NCBI GenBank assembly: GCA_024811115.1
Contig: JAKOGH010000701.1
Coordinates: 1 to 27,440 of the forward strand
DNA length: 27,440 nucleotides
Source of the DNA: Terana coerulea
Lineage: Eukaryota; Basidiomycota; Agaricomycetes; Polyporales; Phanerochaetaceae
Reading direction: 5' to 3'
Below are positions 11,011-20,878 of this stretch, in pieces. The notes beneath the pieces were generated by a model. It saw nothing but the letters and a program-made list of their open reading frames with translations. It searched no databases and was not told the origin of the DNA. Made by a program: the position numbers and the translations under genes. Every line of letters begins with the position of its first letter. Within the stretch, counting starts at the first letter, position 1.

Positions 11011-11090
11011 CTTCCTTCAGAGGACCGAGAGTGCTTGCTCCGAGATTTGCTCGGGCTAGCGCAGAAGATGACAACAACGGAGGATTGATA

Positions 11091-11282
11091 ATGCACAACT
11101 ACACTACTGATTACACCTATAGAGTACGCATACAAACTAGACGACTACAAAGAGATATGACAGACGATCAGATACAGCGAGATGCGAGGGCGGCGATGCA
11201 TCATGCCCGGCAGATACAGGTCGGAGTACGATACAGAGATTCCATCGAGCACATGGAAGCACATAAGACAATGGGGGCGTAA
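11091..11282 (+). CDS. Small hypothetical ORF
   Basis: An ATG-initiated frame of 63 codons just right of the MITE-like element encodes a Gln/Arg/His-rich helix-like peptide (motif RRLQRDMTDDQIQRDARAAM). I see no family motif, splice partner or promoter. It may be a chance ORF or a remnant; it is kept only because its composition is protein-like. Confidence 0.15.
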   Translation: MHNYTTDYTYRVRIQTRRLQRDMTDDQIQRDARAAMHHARQIQVGVRYRDSIEHMEAHKTMGA

Positions 11283-11379
11283 ACAATGAAAGGAATATAG
11301 GGCAATGAAATAACCTCAAGGCAGAATGGAGAAACATGACCTACCTTTCACACCACCTATAAAGCAGCGAACCCGCCAC

Positions 11380-12963
11380 TCAACGGCGACGCCGCTCGTA
11401 CGACACACCCTCCTCCACTTCCTTGTAGTCATCCCCGTTGTTCTCGCCGGCCGCGGTCCCATCCCAACGCGCCGAGTACAGGGTGGGCGACCGCGTCACC
11501 CACGGGACAGGGGACGGCGGTGGCAGTGGCGGCGATGGGGAAGCGTATCCAGAGAAGGACCCAGCCACTCCCGAAGTGCCACTGGAGGGCGTCGACGAAG
11601 ACGACCCAACTTCCCAGCCAGGGTACCGCTCAGCACCGCGGGTGCGGGGCTCGACCTCATCCTCAGCACGGTCGGACGATCCATTCCGGGTGCTGCGAGC
11701 GTACGGCTCATACCTGCGAGGACGTCGTCCTTGTCCTAGCGCCTCTACTCAACGGCGACGCTACGCGTGGGGGCGCGTACGTCGGCGGAGGTGCGGATGC
11801 AACAAACAAACAGGCCGCCTGCATCTGGCAAGTAGTAGCCTGCGAAGTAGCCATAGTTCGCAGGCGGCGCGGGTGGAGGGTAGCTGTACGCTGGTATGGG
11901 TGGGAGAGTCGAAGCTTGGAAGTCATGGGCAGAGCCGGGAGCAGTGGAGGAGCGGGAGGACCTATTGTGGGGGATTGCATGAGGTCTGGAGAGTCGGCAG
12001 TGGGAGGCGCGGGGAGACCGAAGACAGGGTAGAGGTGGACCGGGAAGACGACGCAGAAGACCGAGACGACCCTGCCGTAGTACGACGACGGCGAGAAGTG
12101 GGAGCGGTCGGCTGAGGAATGGGCGGAATAGGCTCGACACCCTCGGGCCAGATTGGCTGTTCACCATCGTAGGGGACGAACTCGACGTTCTCCGCGTTCG
12201 CGTCGACGCACTTCGCTCGCGTTCCTGGTTCTCCCCTCTTCGGCCAGCGATGGATCGTTTGGCGGTGGTGCGTCAGCTTGGAAGCCTCCCTCACGGAGTA
12301 TCTGCACGCGTAGATTGGCTGCCCGTGCTTGCCTTGGTGCATCACGACTTCGCAGCGTTTCGACTCAAAGGAGCTGTGAGAGGGATGGTGAGACTGTGCA
12401 GGTATTACGGACTAAACTGCAGACGCACTGCTTGTTGCGGATGTGGTTGTCGATCTGGCTTTTCTGGACAGCGCCGTCGTACGGGCAGCCCTCATCCTTG
12501 TGCGGGCATTGGAACGGCTTCCTGTATGAAGACGGGGAATAAGGAGACGCAAGGCGAGATGACTTCCTAGACTTACAGCTCGCCTTCCAGATGGGTCTCG
12601 ACGTGTCGAACAATTTCATAGCGAGTGGCGGTGATGTCGTCGTGGCATACGCGACATTCGCGCTATCGTCACAGGCGATCAATGTCACGGTCTCAAGTCC
12701 GCGCGAGCGGCGACCTACCGTAGGCCCCTCGTCACCGACGCGTTCAACCTCGACCTCGTCGTCGGTGGACATGGCCTTGTATTTCCGGACTATTTTGCGG
12801 GCCATTTCCGAGGCGGTGATTCCGGGTTCAACTTCCTCGTGCGGGTAAGGCATCGGCAGGCCCTTCTTGGTCAGGGGGCTAGTCGCGTCGTCAGCGGGCA
12901 CAAGTAGGGGTTTGAGACGCGAACTTACCGTGCTGGGGCCTTCTTTCCGTGTGTTTGGGGCAT
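11380..12963 (-). CDS. C2H2 zinc-finger protein, about seven exons
   Basis: Exons are 12963-12929, 12878-12719, 12662-12577, 12521-12429, 12373 to about 12020, 11961-11812 and 11713-11380. The first four introns are 50-56 bp with GTAAGT, GTAGGT, GTAAGT and GTGCGT donors. The donor of the fifth intron is not fixed, and that of the sixth (11811-11714) is tentative. After MPQTHGKKAPAR comes a helix-like segment and finger 1 (C-x2-C-x13-H-x3-H, starting CRVC). Finger 2 is C-x6-C-x13-H-x5-H. In the third module (YACRYSVREASK...HRQTIH) the second Cys is Ser. A Pro/Ser/Tyr-rich tail ends in an acidic patch and RRRR. The layout and several intron positions match the gene at 4273-6028, so they are paralogues, and this copy has no frameshift in the zinc-finger exons. 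It is probably a nuclear DNA- or protein-binding factor; its target is unknown. A TATA-like TATAAG lies at 13051-13060, about 90 bp upstream. Confidence 0.8.
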
Positions 12964-13069
12964 ATTGGGCGTCGTACAAGGCGTAGTATGGCTGAGATCG
13001 GTTTGAGGCGCGTTTGTGAGCGAAGCGGGGCGGGAGAGGGCGCGGAGAGGGCTTATATGAAGGAATAGA

Positions 13070-15137
13070 GGAGGGGTTCGCGTCAAGGCAGTGGGGGCCA
13101 TAAGCTGAATAAGGCGGAGGAGATATATGTTTGAGGTGTTGTTTGTGCAGTTCCCACAGTGTCGCAGCCGTTGCATTTGTGGGTCCACCCTCGCAGTGAC
13201 GCCCAATAACGGTCAGTGCTCAGTAGCCGGTAGCAGAGAAAGAAAGGGGTAGGGTTGTATCGTCCGTCTCACTAAGCTTGTGCAAGAAGACAAAGCATGT
13301 ATGGGCTGAATGCGGAGCCCATACGGGAACGCTTCAGTGTGTCGGCATCGCTTGGTCGGGCGTAACTGACTGTCGCGGGTGCAAAACTGTTCAACGGGGA
13401 GTGGTGGCTGTGCCTCAGCTAAGCTGATATTACGGTCTTATGACCGTGTCTGAGCATGCCAATTGTCAAGTTTCTGACTGTAATCGGTATGAATGCCAGC
13501 AGTGCAGTGTGAGATGAAGCGAAATCTGTTACGGTAATGCATCAGCACACGAAGACTCGTCCACGGCGTTGGGAACTCACACAAAGCATGATCCTTTCCA
13601 CTTACCAGCCTCAGAGTATAAATTATGCTAGTGTTCTTTGCCGTTTGAAGGATAGAAGAGTGATTCTAGCATAGCGACTGCCCCGACTAAACGTGAATCA
13701 ACGAAGGTGTGTGCGTAGTGGCGGTGGGTCAAGAGCACTGTTATTAAAAGCGAGGCAGAACGCATAGTACAGCCCTGCAACCTGCCACAAATGGGTTATA
13801 AACCAAAACATGAGACCGGCAGAAAGGAGTGGATAGACCTGTAGGGAAGGAACAAGGTCGGTAGAACCGACGACATCCAACGACCGGTTCGAGGAAGCGA
13901 AAGGAGCCGCTAGGAGCTGCTCTCAAGGTGTCTTCGGAAAGCGGGCATGCATGACACTTAACAAGCTTTCGGTTCTGGAGTACCGTAAAGCTTAAGAGTC
14001 ATGTTGATACCCAAATAGCAAAATGAATGACGTACCAGGATTTGAAGTTGAGGGACCATTGCAGGTCTGCAATGCCCCAGAGCAGAGCTGTCGGCAGCTT
14101 CGCAGATAGTTATATGCGTGAGATGGTGCGCATACAGACACATGCAGAGGCCAAGTAGTCGAGTGTAGCCGTTGTTGAGTCTTGCCTCGGCCTATGACGC
14201 GAGTGTCAGACATTGCTCAGCAAATACAGCTTACACTTTTGCAGAAACTTACCTAAAGCGTAGCCAGACATAGACCAAAAGTTACGACTTGCCATGCTTT
14301 CCCTGGCTCCGTGATATCACCGCAGGCCTTGAAACGGGACCGGCTAGTCTCCCGGGACAAGACAGCGTCACGAAAGCCCTCCGGTTGGCGAACTGACTTT
14401 CTGGTAGGCCACGCTTTGTGTGCGATATAGATATGGCTATGTCCTTGAAGGCTCGGCCTGCGCTGTCTTCTGAGTGACTATGATGTCTTCGTAGGGCACT
14501 GCTTAGCTTCAAACGCACTATCCACCATCTCGAAAGACATGTACCAACTTCCTCATTGCCTTCATTTGACTGGCATAACTAGGTAACTTGCTCTCCAGTC
14601 GCTCTCATTGCTGTGGTCCAGCCGCCGTGTACAGTGCCTATCTGGCCGACGGTGTCAGTTGTCGGTACTGTTACCAGCTGGCCTTCGCTTACATTCATGT
14701 GCGTGAGGCAGCATTGCACAAGCCTTTCAGGTAGAGTGTCACCGCATCGTAACCAGAAGAGTCGAGGTGGCATGCAAGCAAGAGCGTAGACGAAACACAG
14801 CCCGAGATTCTGCCTATATGCAGTTCACTACATGTCGAAGTGTCAGGAAAGAATAGGCGTAATGCATCAACGGATGGACTTACAGCTTGCATGCTTGGAT
14901 GCCAATCGTCTCCTCTCGTAGTAAGGGTCTGAGGTCCGAGTCCACACAATGAGCTACGTTTCGCAGAGAACGATGCGCGACTCGGAGTCACTTACAGAGG
15001 CAGAAAGTATACTCAGAGCGGCGCATCTAAGCGCAATCCGCAATCAAGCAGTGGCATATAGTAGCCAGGCTGCAGGAAAGCCGTAGCATGAGAGCGTGCG
15101 CTGTGAGTCGCCGCGGTGCGGTGGAAGGAGGTGAGAT
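13070..15137. other. Intergenic region, nothing confidently assigned
   Basis: Only short frames occur, and none has splice partners or family motifs. The right side up to 15560 holds the hairpin and short direct repeat listed separately. Decayed repeats cannot be excluded. Confidence 0.4.
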
Positions 15138-15158
15138 GTAACCCCACTATGGGGTTAC
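15138..15158. repeat. Short stem-loop
   Basis: Eight-base arms GTAACCCC (15138-15145) and GGGGTTAC (15151-15158) flank a five-base loop. No associated gene or known regulatory role is apparent. Confidence 0.5.
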
Positions 15159-15279
15159 AGCGGGCGTTGGCCATCTCCCAGACGTTGTCGGGCTATGCCC
15201 AAAGAACGACGTTATAGGGAAAGCTCGGCGGATCATTACCTTTTGGGATAGGTCTTGAAGACCGCCTGCCTTGTCGCCG

Positions 15280-15356
15280 GCTCACCCCGTCACGACAACG
15301 GCACCGCATTATTACTATTATTCTGTACGCTACTGTAGCTCACCCCATCACGACAA
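15280..15356. repeat. Pair of 19-bp direct repeats
   Basis: GCTCACCCCGTCACGACAA at 15280-15298 recurs at 15338-15356 with one change (G to A). The 39-bp spacer is A/T-rich. They could be regulator sites upstream of the gene starting at 15563, or remnants of an insertion. Confidence 0.5.
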
Positions 15357-15562
15357 AGACTAGAACTTGTCCCAGTTACGTCTACGCGTGATCAGTGAGG
15401 TTGACCGCTGTGTCACCCTTTCATGAGACTCGAGAGCCTGTGAGAGCTTGGTCGAGCGGGCAAGCGCCAGCGCCTTGCTTTTTACCTTCATCTCGCTTGA
15501 CCATCGACCACTACCGTAGACCGTGCTCTTGTCTTCAGTCAGTCCCATATACCCTTCTATGT

Positions 15563-16644
15563 ATGGCGTATACACAATATGGTGCCCCTTACACTCAAGC
15601 ACCAGTCTGCGTTACTGAAGACGTCGGGCGCGACAACGCGGATGCCAGGGCCCACGACGCTTCCCATCGCGCCCAAGCTCTTCCAGCACGGTACACGCAA
15701 GAGCAGGTCATGGGCATGGTTGAAAACGGATTATTCGAAGTAAGCTTGCAGATGTGCGCTGAGTGGAGGTGGCTTACCTGATGGCACGGTACGTAGCCTT
15801 CATCCAAATCCCTGCTACAGTATGTATATCATTCATGTTTCGCTGCGTTTCCACTCAAGCCGTCTTCATTAGATATCCGCATGGTGAGGCTTTCACCCAT
15901 GGTCAACACGTCGAATCCGCGTGGCCTGGGGCACAGTCCATGCCGCTATACCTCAAGTGCCCACCTTATTTGCACCTTGTGCAGCCAGTGTGTTGCAACA
16001 ATCAACGCATGGGTTTACGGTCACCGCCGTTCGCGACAAGCTCAAGTTCACTCTGCCTACTCGCTCAGAGCAACATCGTCGACGTGCTCCGAGCTCTCAT
16101 CAGGCGAGGTCTCTTCGCTCTGGATATCGACGTCCTGTTCTCCCCGGTGCTACAACACTGCAACACCCCGCCCAGCTGTGGAAAGACAGCGCATTGTATC
16201 AGAAGGCTCAGACATTCGCCAGTCTGTCCATCATCTACGCGTCTGGGTTCTCGACCGTCTGCTGTGTGGCTTGCTGTTGCTAGGGCTTTCTATCGTGCTG
16301 GTCTCGTCGTGCTATGGTCTATAGCTTCGCATCTTACCCCCTCGTCTCCCTGGGGCACGCCTCAAGCGGACTGTTTGTGTATGCTGTCCGTGGGCCGTTT
16401 ACATCCTGTTGGCCTGCAATGCTATACGCCTTTGACAATGATGATCGTTTTCACTTGTATCGGGACTGCGTCTGAATCCGCGCCGCTCGGCGACCGAAGC
16501 TGTGAAACAAGAGGGATTCCGCGCACTACCGCCACAACCAGAGTAAGGCCCTCCTTCGCTTACTATATGGCGTTGCCTTCTCTCTCTGGATATCGTGGGT
16601 TCCCTTTCCATGCTGCGAAGTCTCACTTTGACCGCAAGTTGTAG
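15563..16644 (+). CDS. Tentative multi-exon gene, family not recognised
   Basis: Exon 1, 15563-15739, encodes MAYTQYGAPYTQAPVC... and a polar helix-like part. It ends at a GTAAGC donor, with a 57-bp intron that has a CTTAC branch and a TAG acceptor. A 23-nt exon at 15797-15819 ends at a consensus GTATGT donor. Its acceptor at 15872 leads in phase into a frame open to 16644, giving about 323 residues. The first part of exon 3 (YPHGEAFTHGQHVESAWPG) is convincing. After about 16140 the composition looks less natural. An extra intron at about 16143-16185 would switch to a frame that ends in a hydrophobic, membrane-anchor-like tail and stops at 16324. The 3' half is therefore uncertain, and the function unknown. 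Confidence 0.45.
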
Positions 16645-17214
16645 GCTCAAAGTTCGGCTACGCTGGATCTGTCCTCCTAGCCCCTGATTGAGTACTCGTA
16701 TGCTCGCTCCGCTGTTTGAACTGTTCAAAGAACCACGTTCCAGACCCACGGCAGATGAGTGTGCATGGGCATTACTTGTCGCCGCCCCCTCTTTCACAGC
16801 TGTGCTCAGTTGCTGCGCACGCACGCACGAGACGAAGTAACATCATGCAACTCATACGAGCCTCAGATCCGTAGAAGGTGAACATACAGTCAGGTTACAA
16901 ATTGATGATGCCCACGAATAGGTACAGCGAAGGAGGCGCAGACATGTACAGGCGACGGGGATGCGTGTTAGATGCTGAAGCCAATGAGTTTGCTCATCTT
17001 CTTTGCCCTTCTTTCGATCTCTTGAGGCGATGGCTTGGCTAACACCGCCCTGGTGGGACGCTGACCGCGTTCCGGTCGACGTCGGCGAGCCGCTCGTGGA
17101 TGAAGCTGCACAGGGGTCTTTCTGCTGCTCAGCTCAGGCGACTTTTATTTAGGATGAAGGCGACTTGCCTCGACGTGCTCGGTGGTCTCGGCGGGTGGCA
17201 CCATTCCTTGAACG

Positions 17215-17770
17215 TCAGTGGTAGGGTTGACGTTGAGAACCTGGACGTTGTGTCGTGCGTGAGTATCTCAATCCCCTTGTGACTTCACACAGCATACCTG
17301 AGAACCGCTCTCTCCTCCAGGCGTCCAGCAGCGCCACTTCCTTGCCTCCAGTGGGTCCGTCTGTCTAGAGCCCTCCATGAACTCAAGAACGAATCAGGTT
17401 TGTAGGCGACGTACCTCAGGCTCGCCGGGCCACAGCGCGGCGTCCACAAGACCAGCCCAAGTCCCTGCCCGTCTGAGATGCAATGCAAGCGCATACGGTG
17501 CTGCGCGAAGTCTCGCCGCGATTCCGTTCGAAAGGTGGGTAGCGGTGTTCATGAGGATGTATATGAGGGAAATTGGGCGGAGGGCGGAGGGCGGAGACAG
17601 CTGCCAACGGCCAAGGTGGTCAAGGTGAGACTGAGTCAGAGAGCGCTGAAGACTGAACGCGACGACGCCCGACGTCATCGTGTTCAGTGTCCAGCGCTGC
17701 TTCCGACATGCCCAGCTAGCAGCGAAGCCCGGAAGTACTGATGCGGGTCTTGCTTGGGTGGCGCAGACAT
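17215..17770 (-). CDS. Tentative small four-exon gene, unknown
   Basis: Exons 17770-17708, 17645-17415, 17340-17298 and 17240-17215 join in phase to about 130 residues. The protein starts MSAPPKQDPHQYFRASLLAG and continues with a helix-rich, Ala/Leu/Arg-rich middle (motif RRAGTWAGLVDAALWPGEPE). The donor at 17414 is a strong GTACGT and that at 17297 is GTATGC. The first donor (GTCGGA) and the AAG acceptor at 17341 are weak. All three frames are unusually open here, so other exon choices are possible. No domain is recognised. Confidence 0.35.
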
Positions 17771-18065
17771 AGCCGCTTTGGGAAGCGCACCCTGAAAGCA
17801 GTCGGTTTGCGAAGGACTTCGCCGATGCTGCCGGCACACCGACGGCGCTGATATCCTCCGCGCCCTCCTGCGACGCTCGACGCAATATACCTGCGCATGA
17901 TGCTATGGTAGTCCTGAGGAATGTGAGGTGGGCCTGGCAGCACAGTTACTCTCGGAGTCATAAAGTGCGGTGCGCAACGATAGTGATATCTCTCAGTGTA
18001 AGATCTCAAAACGAAATGCGTGCAGGAAACAGACGTTCGATCGGTCGAGAATCGACCCGTCTCTC

Positions 18066-18110
18066 GAAGACCTGACGTCGAAGCCTCCGAGGCTTCGACG
18101 TCAGGTCTTC
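18066..18110. promoter_or_regulatory. 45-bp perfect palindrome with two TGACGTC motifs
   Basis: Arms of 22 bases (18066-18087 and 18089-18110) are exact complements around one central C. Each arm has a CRE-like TGACGTC core, the type bound by bZIP dimers. It lies 125 bp before the start codon of the membrane protein gene, where a promoter or 5' UTR is expected. It could act as a double-stranded operator, or fold into a very stable hairpin in RNA. Regulation is inferred only. Confidence 0.7.
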
Positions 18111-18235
18111 CGATTTGAGACACGAACCCCACGTATAAGAACAGGACGTGGGCGACGGACAATTCCCCACCAGCTCCTTACACCTCCCCTGCGGTACCAC
18201 AACCCCGTCTCTCGTCGTCCCAATCTCCGTCGCAA

Positions 18236-19212
18236 ATGGATTTCAAGACTCGCCCTTCTTCTTCAGAGATAGACGTCAAGACTCAGTGTCATATTATCTG
18301 GCTTTGGGTTCAGACCTTTCAATCCGACTTCAAGTTCTTTGCGCAGGCACCCTGGGCGAAGAGTCCAGAACACCACGACGTACCGAACGTCATTACCAAC
18401 TACCTGTTAGGTGTTGGAATTTTGACGACCGTCATCTTTCTGCTCATCGTGCCTTACTTCACGTTCCATCGCGTTTTCTGGCCGGTCCTGAAAACTACGA
18501 CACGTACCGTTCTCCGCCTCATTCTCATGTCTCTTCGGCTCACCAAACGACTTGTATCCGCTCATCTACCACTCGAGGGCCTGGGGGCGAAGAAATCTGT
18601 GAAAGGACGGGGCATGGAGGCGATGGATGACCAGAGCGGGGACACAGATGAGATTGATGAAATGGTAAGCACATCGCACGGCACTCGTGCACTATGGACT
18701 CACTACATGCGCGACACAGGACGATCACACCGTAGAAGATATCCTGTTCGCAGGCGTCGAGCTCGAAGACACCTCCACTCCGCCTGGTTCGCCAAGGCTG
18801 CGCGCTTCGCAGTCCCCTATGCATCAGCAGCAGCTCTTAGCGGTACGTAGGGCGTATATAATACCATATTTCTATGCTCACGCTCTCTCTACAGACTCGT
18901 CGCCATTGCCCACATGCAGCATCATCGTCTTCCTGTCAACTTTCGCCATCGCCTACGCCTGGCGGGTCCAGTGTCGGCGAGGGGCGATCAACTTCCATTG
19001 CCTACAACGAACACATTGATCCCCGCTCGACGGTGGCATCGCCCATTCTCGAGAACGGCGGTGGCTCTGGTCCAGTGAGCCCGATGTCTAGCCCGACGCC
19101 TTTCAGATCCACGATTGGTACGGGGCTCATGCTTCAAGAGTATCATCACCTCAAGCAGATGCAACGCGCACCCGACGGATCCCCTGGATTCCACATGGAT
19201 GGTCCTGCATGA
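18236..19212 (+). CDS. Single-pass membrane protein of unknown function, three exons
   Basis: Exons 18236-18664, 18720-18842 and 18895-19212 join in phase to 289 residues. The introns are 55 and 52 bp (GTAAGC...CACAG and GTACGT...TACAG). The protein has a polar N-terminus with aromatic patches (IIWLWVQTFQSDFKFF) and one clear membrane helix at about residues 55-78 (LLGVGILTTVIFLLIVPYF). A basic, amphipathic stretch after the helix suggests a cytosolic C-terminal side. Then follow an acidic segment (DTDEIDEMDDHTVEDILF) and a Ser/Pro-rich, probably disordered tail ending FHMDGPA. There is no signal peptide or catalytic motif. It resembles the conserved hypothetical membrane proteins common in basidiomycetes, but I cannot name a family. 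An intron in the 3' UTR follows the stop, and a palindrome lies upstream. Confidence 0.82.
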
Positions 19213-19235
19213 CGATGAGAAACATACACTCGGAT

Positions 19236-19284
19236 GTGAGTGCTTTCACTTCTAACGTGGCCTTCTTTTCTTACTCGCCTGCAG
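19236..19284 (+). other. Probable 3' UTR intron
   Basis: A GTGAGT donor 23 bp after the stop codon, a TTCTAAC branch site and a CTGCAG acceptor define a 49-bp intron. It lies too close to the stop for the usual nonsense-decay rule, so it may simply be spliced in the mature transcript. Confidence 0.55.
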
Positions 19285-19755
19285 CAGCACAGCCTACACA
19301 CTCAGCTACCATTACTTCCATTCATTTCTTCATATCACAATCTCTGTCTTGTTTTGTCGGCCCTTACAGTCTGTATTATATCTAGTACCTTCATATTTTG
19401 TGTCAGTTGTACGGCTGTGTGAAGCGTAACGCTGTAAGGAATTTATGTGGGCGGCAGGCCCATTAGGCCCATTTCTTTTCACCAGTCTACGTGAGCGACG
19501 GGCACATCTATAGCACTGTATCGTAATCATAACCGCTTGAGGTTCATCTACGTGCAATAGTCAAGAAAGCGACGCAGGACGGGCCAAGTCTCTTACGTTG
19601 ACTGCCGCAGATACTTGCTGACCAGGTTCATATTGCGTTGCTACCATAGATGTACGTCACACATTCAAGGCGCTGTAGTACACTTAAGCGTCGGCTTGGG
19701 TAGTGAAGATGGCGGGTAGTACGATGGATGAACCAGGGCTGAAACACGCCGCTAC

Positions 19756-20424
19756 TCAGCGCTCACCGAGCGAACGAACCATCCCGTACCGATCTTGCAA
19801 GAGATACGAGTACTGGGCTGAAATGTACTGTCGTCGGGCCGCGCTCAGCAGCGACGTCTCGGCTCCCCACCTCAAGGCGTCCGCAGGTCCAGCACCAGAC
19901 AGATCAGGGTTCGTTCTCTCGCTACGGATCACATATTCAGAGTCGTACTTGAACTCATGCTCGTCACTCACCGAACTGGCGGGCCACCTAGCGGTGTTCG
20001 CGGTATCTGCCAGCCTACTTGTTCGCACCCGATGATCAAGCCAGGCGACGCGTCTCTCCGGGGACCGAACAAATCGCGGCATCAGCAGGAAACTGGCGAG
20101 CACGGGCTGACTGGTCCAGGCGACATCAAGAGCCCAGTGCCAGTGCGGCAGTGGTTTCTGGAGGTTTGTGGGAAGGCGATAGACGCGAGTATTCTTCTGG
20201 CCTCGGGTGGAAGTGAATTCTGTGGACGACATTAACCAATGCGATCGGTGCACGAGCGCAATAAAATCAGCAATGACTGACCTACTCCTGCTGTCGAAGG
20301 CGCTTGCTTGCGTATCGTTCGCCGAGACTGCAGAGGTTGGTCGTGCATTGAGTCCTAATGCGACACCGGGGCTTTCCGTGACCAGGACTGAGAAAGTACA
20401 CCATCGGCTGCCTTGCGTTTGCAA
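19756..20424 (-). CDS. Possible long exon of unknown protein
   Basis: This frame of 222 codons is longer than chance would usually give and reads like protein in its C-terminal half (motifs EHEFKYDSEYVIRSERTNPD and ISAQYSYLLQDRYGM). A GTGAGT donor inside it, near 19975, could mean that part is intron. No domain, signal or membrane helix is evident. It could also be a chance ORF in GC-rich DNA. Confidence 0.3.
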   Translation of the reverse strand: MQTQGSRWCTFSVLVTESPGVALGLNARPTSAVSANDTQASAFDSRSRSVIADFIALVHRSHWLMSSTEFTSTRGQKNTRVYRLPTNLQKPLPHWHWALDVAWTSQPVLASFLLMPRFVRSPERRVAWLDHRVRTSRLADTANTARWPASSVSDEHEFKYDSEYVIRSERTNPDLSGAGPADALRWGAETSLLSAARRQYISAQYSYLLQDRYGMVRSLGER

Positions 20425-20499
20425 GGTTGTCTGGTGTCTGGCCGATGTTCTTCAGTTACCTTCAATAGCAAGTTACGAGTGGGAATGACCGCACCTCTG

Positions 20500-20878
20500 C
20501 TCTACACTCTGTCCATTCCCTGCGGGACCCCGCCGCGAGCTACGCCAGACGCACACTAGTGTTACCAGAGAGCAATATGGCACCGACGTTGGTTGTCGAC
20601 GGCGACGGGACCCACTCGGGACCCGACATTGAACGAGCAGGCCGAGGGAGCACGGCTAGCTAGGGGTTGTGAGAACCTAGTAGAACCTTGCGATGAGCAT
20701 AAAAGGGAGCAGAATGATCGATAAACACACACGCTTCGCAAGGTGGTGCTCCAGACGACTCGGGTTGGTCAGTTCAAGTTCAGGTTGCTAACCGCAAAGA
20801 TCTCGTGGCGAGCTGGCTCGAGAGGAGTATCAGCAATTATCGCAGAAGCAAAGGAGAGGGGTACGAGTGCATCGTACA
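20500..20878. other. Intergenic, possible plus-strand promoter element
   Basis: An ATAAAAG TATA-like element lies near 20699. It is flanked by inverted ACCTTGCGA (about 20685) and TCGCAAGGT (about 20734). No gene downstream on the plus strand could be built. Confidence 0.25.

Noticed and set aside
15138..15158. Telomere-like repeat (CCCTAA type)
   Set aside because: There is only one short hairpin and no tandem array.
17970..18272. Overlapping ORFs on both strands that share a similar peptide
   Set aside because: Both peptides come from the two arms of the palindrome at 18066-18110, not from related genes.
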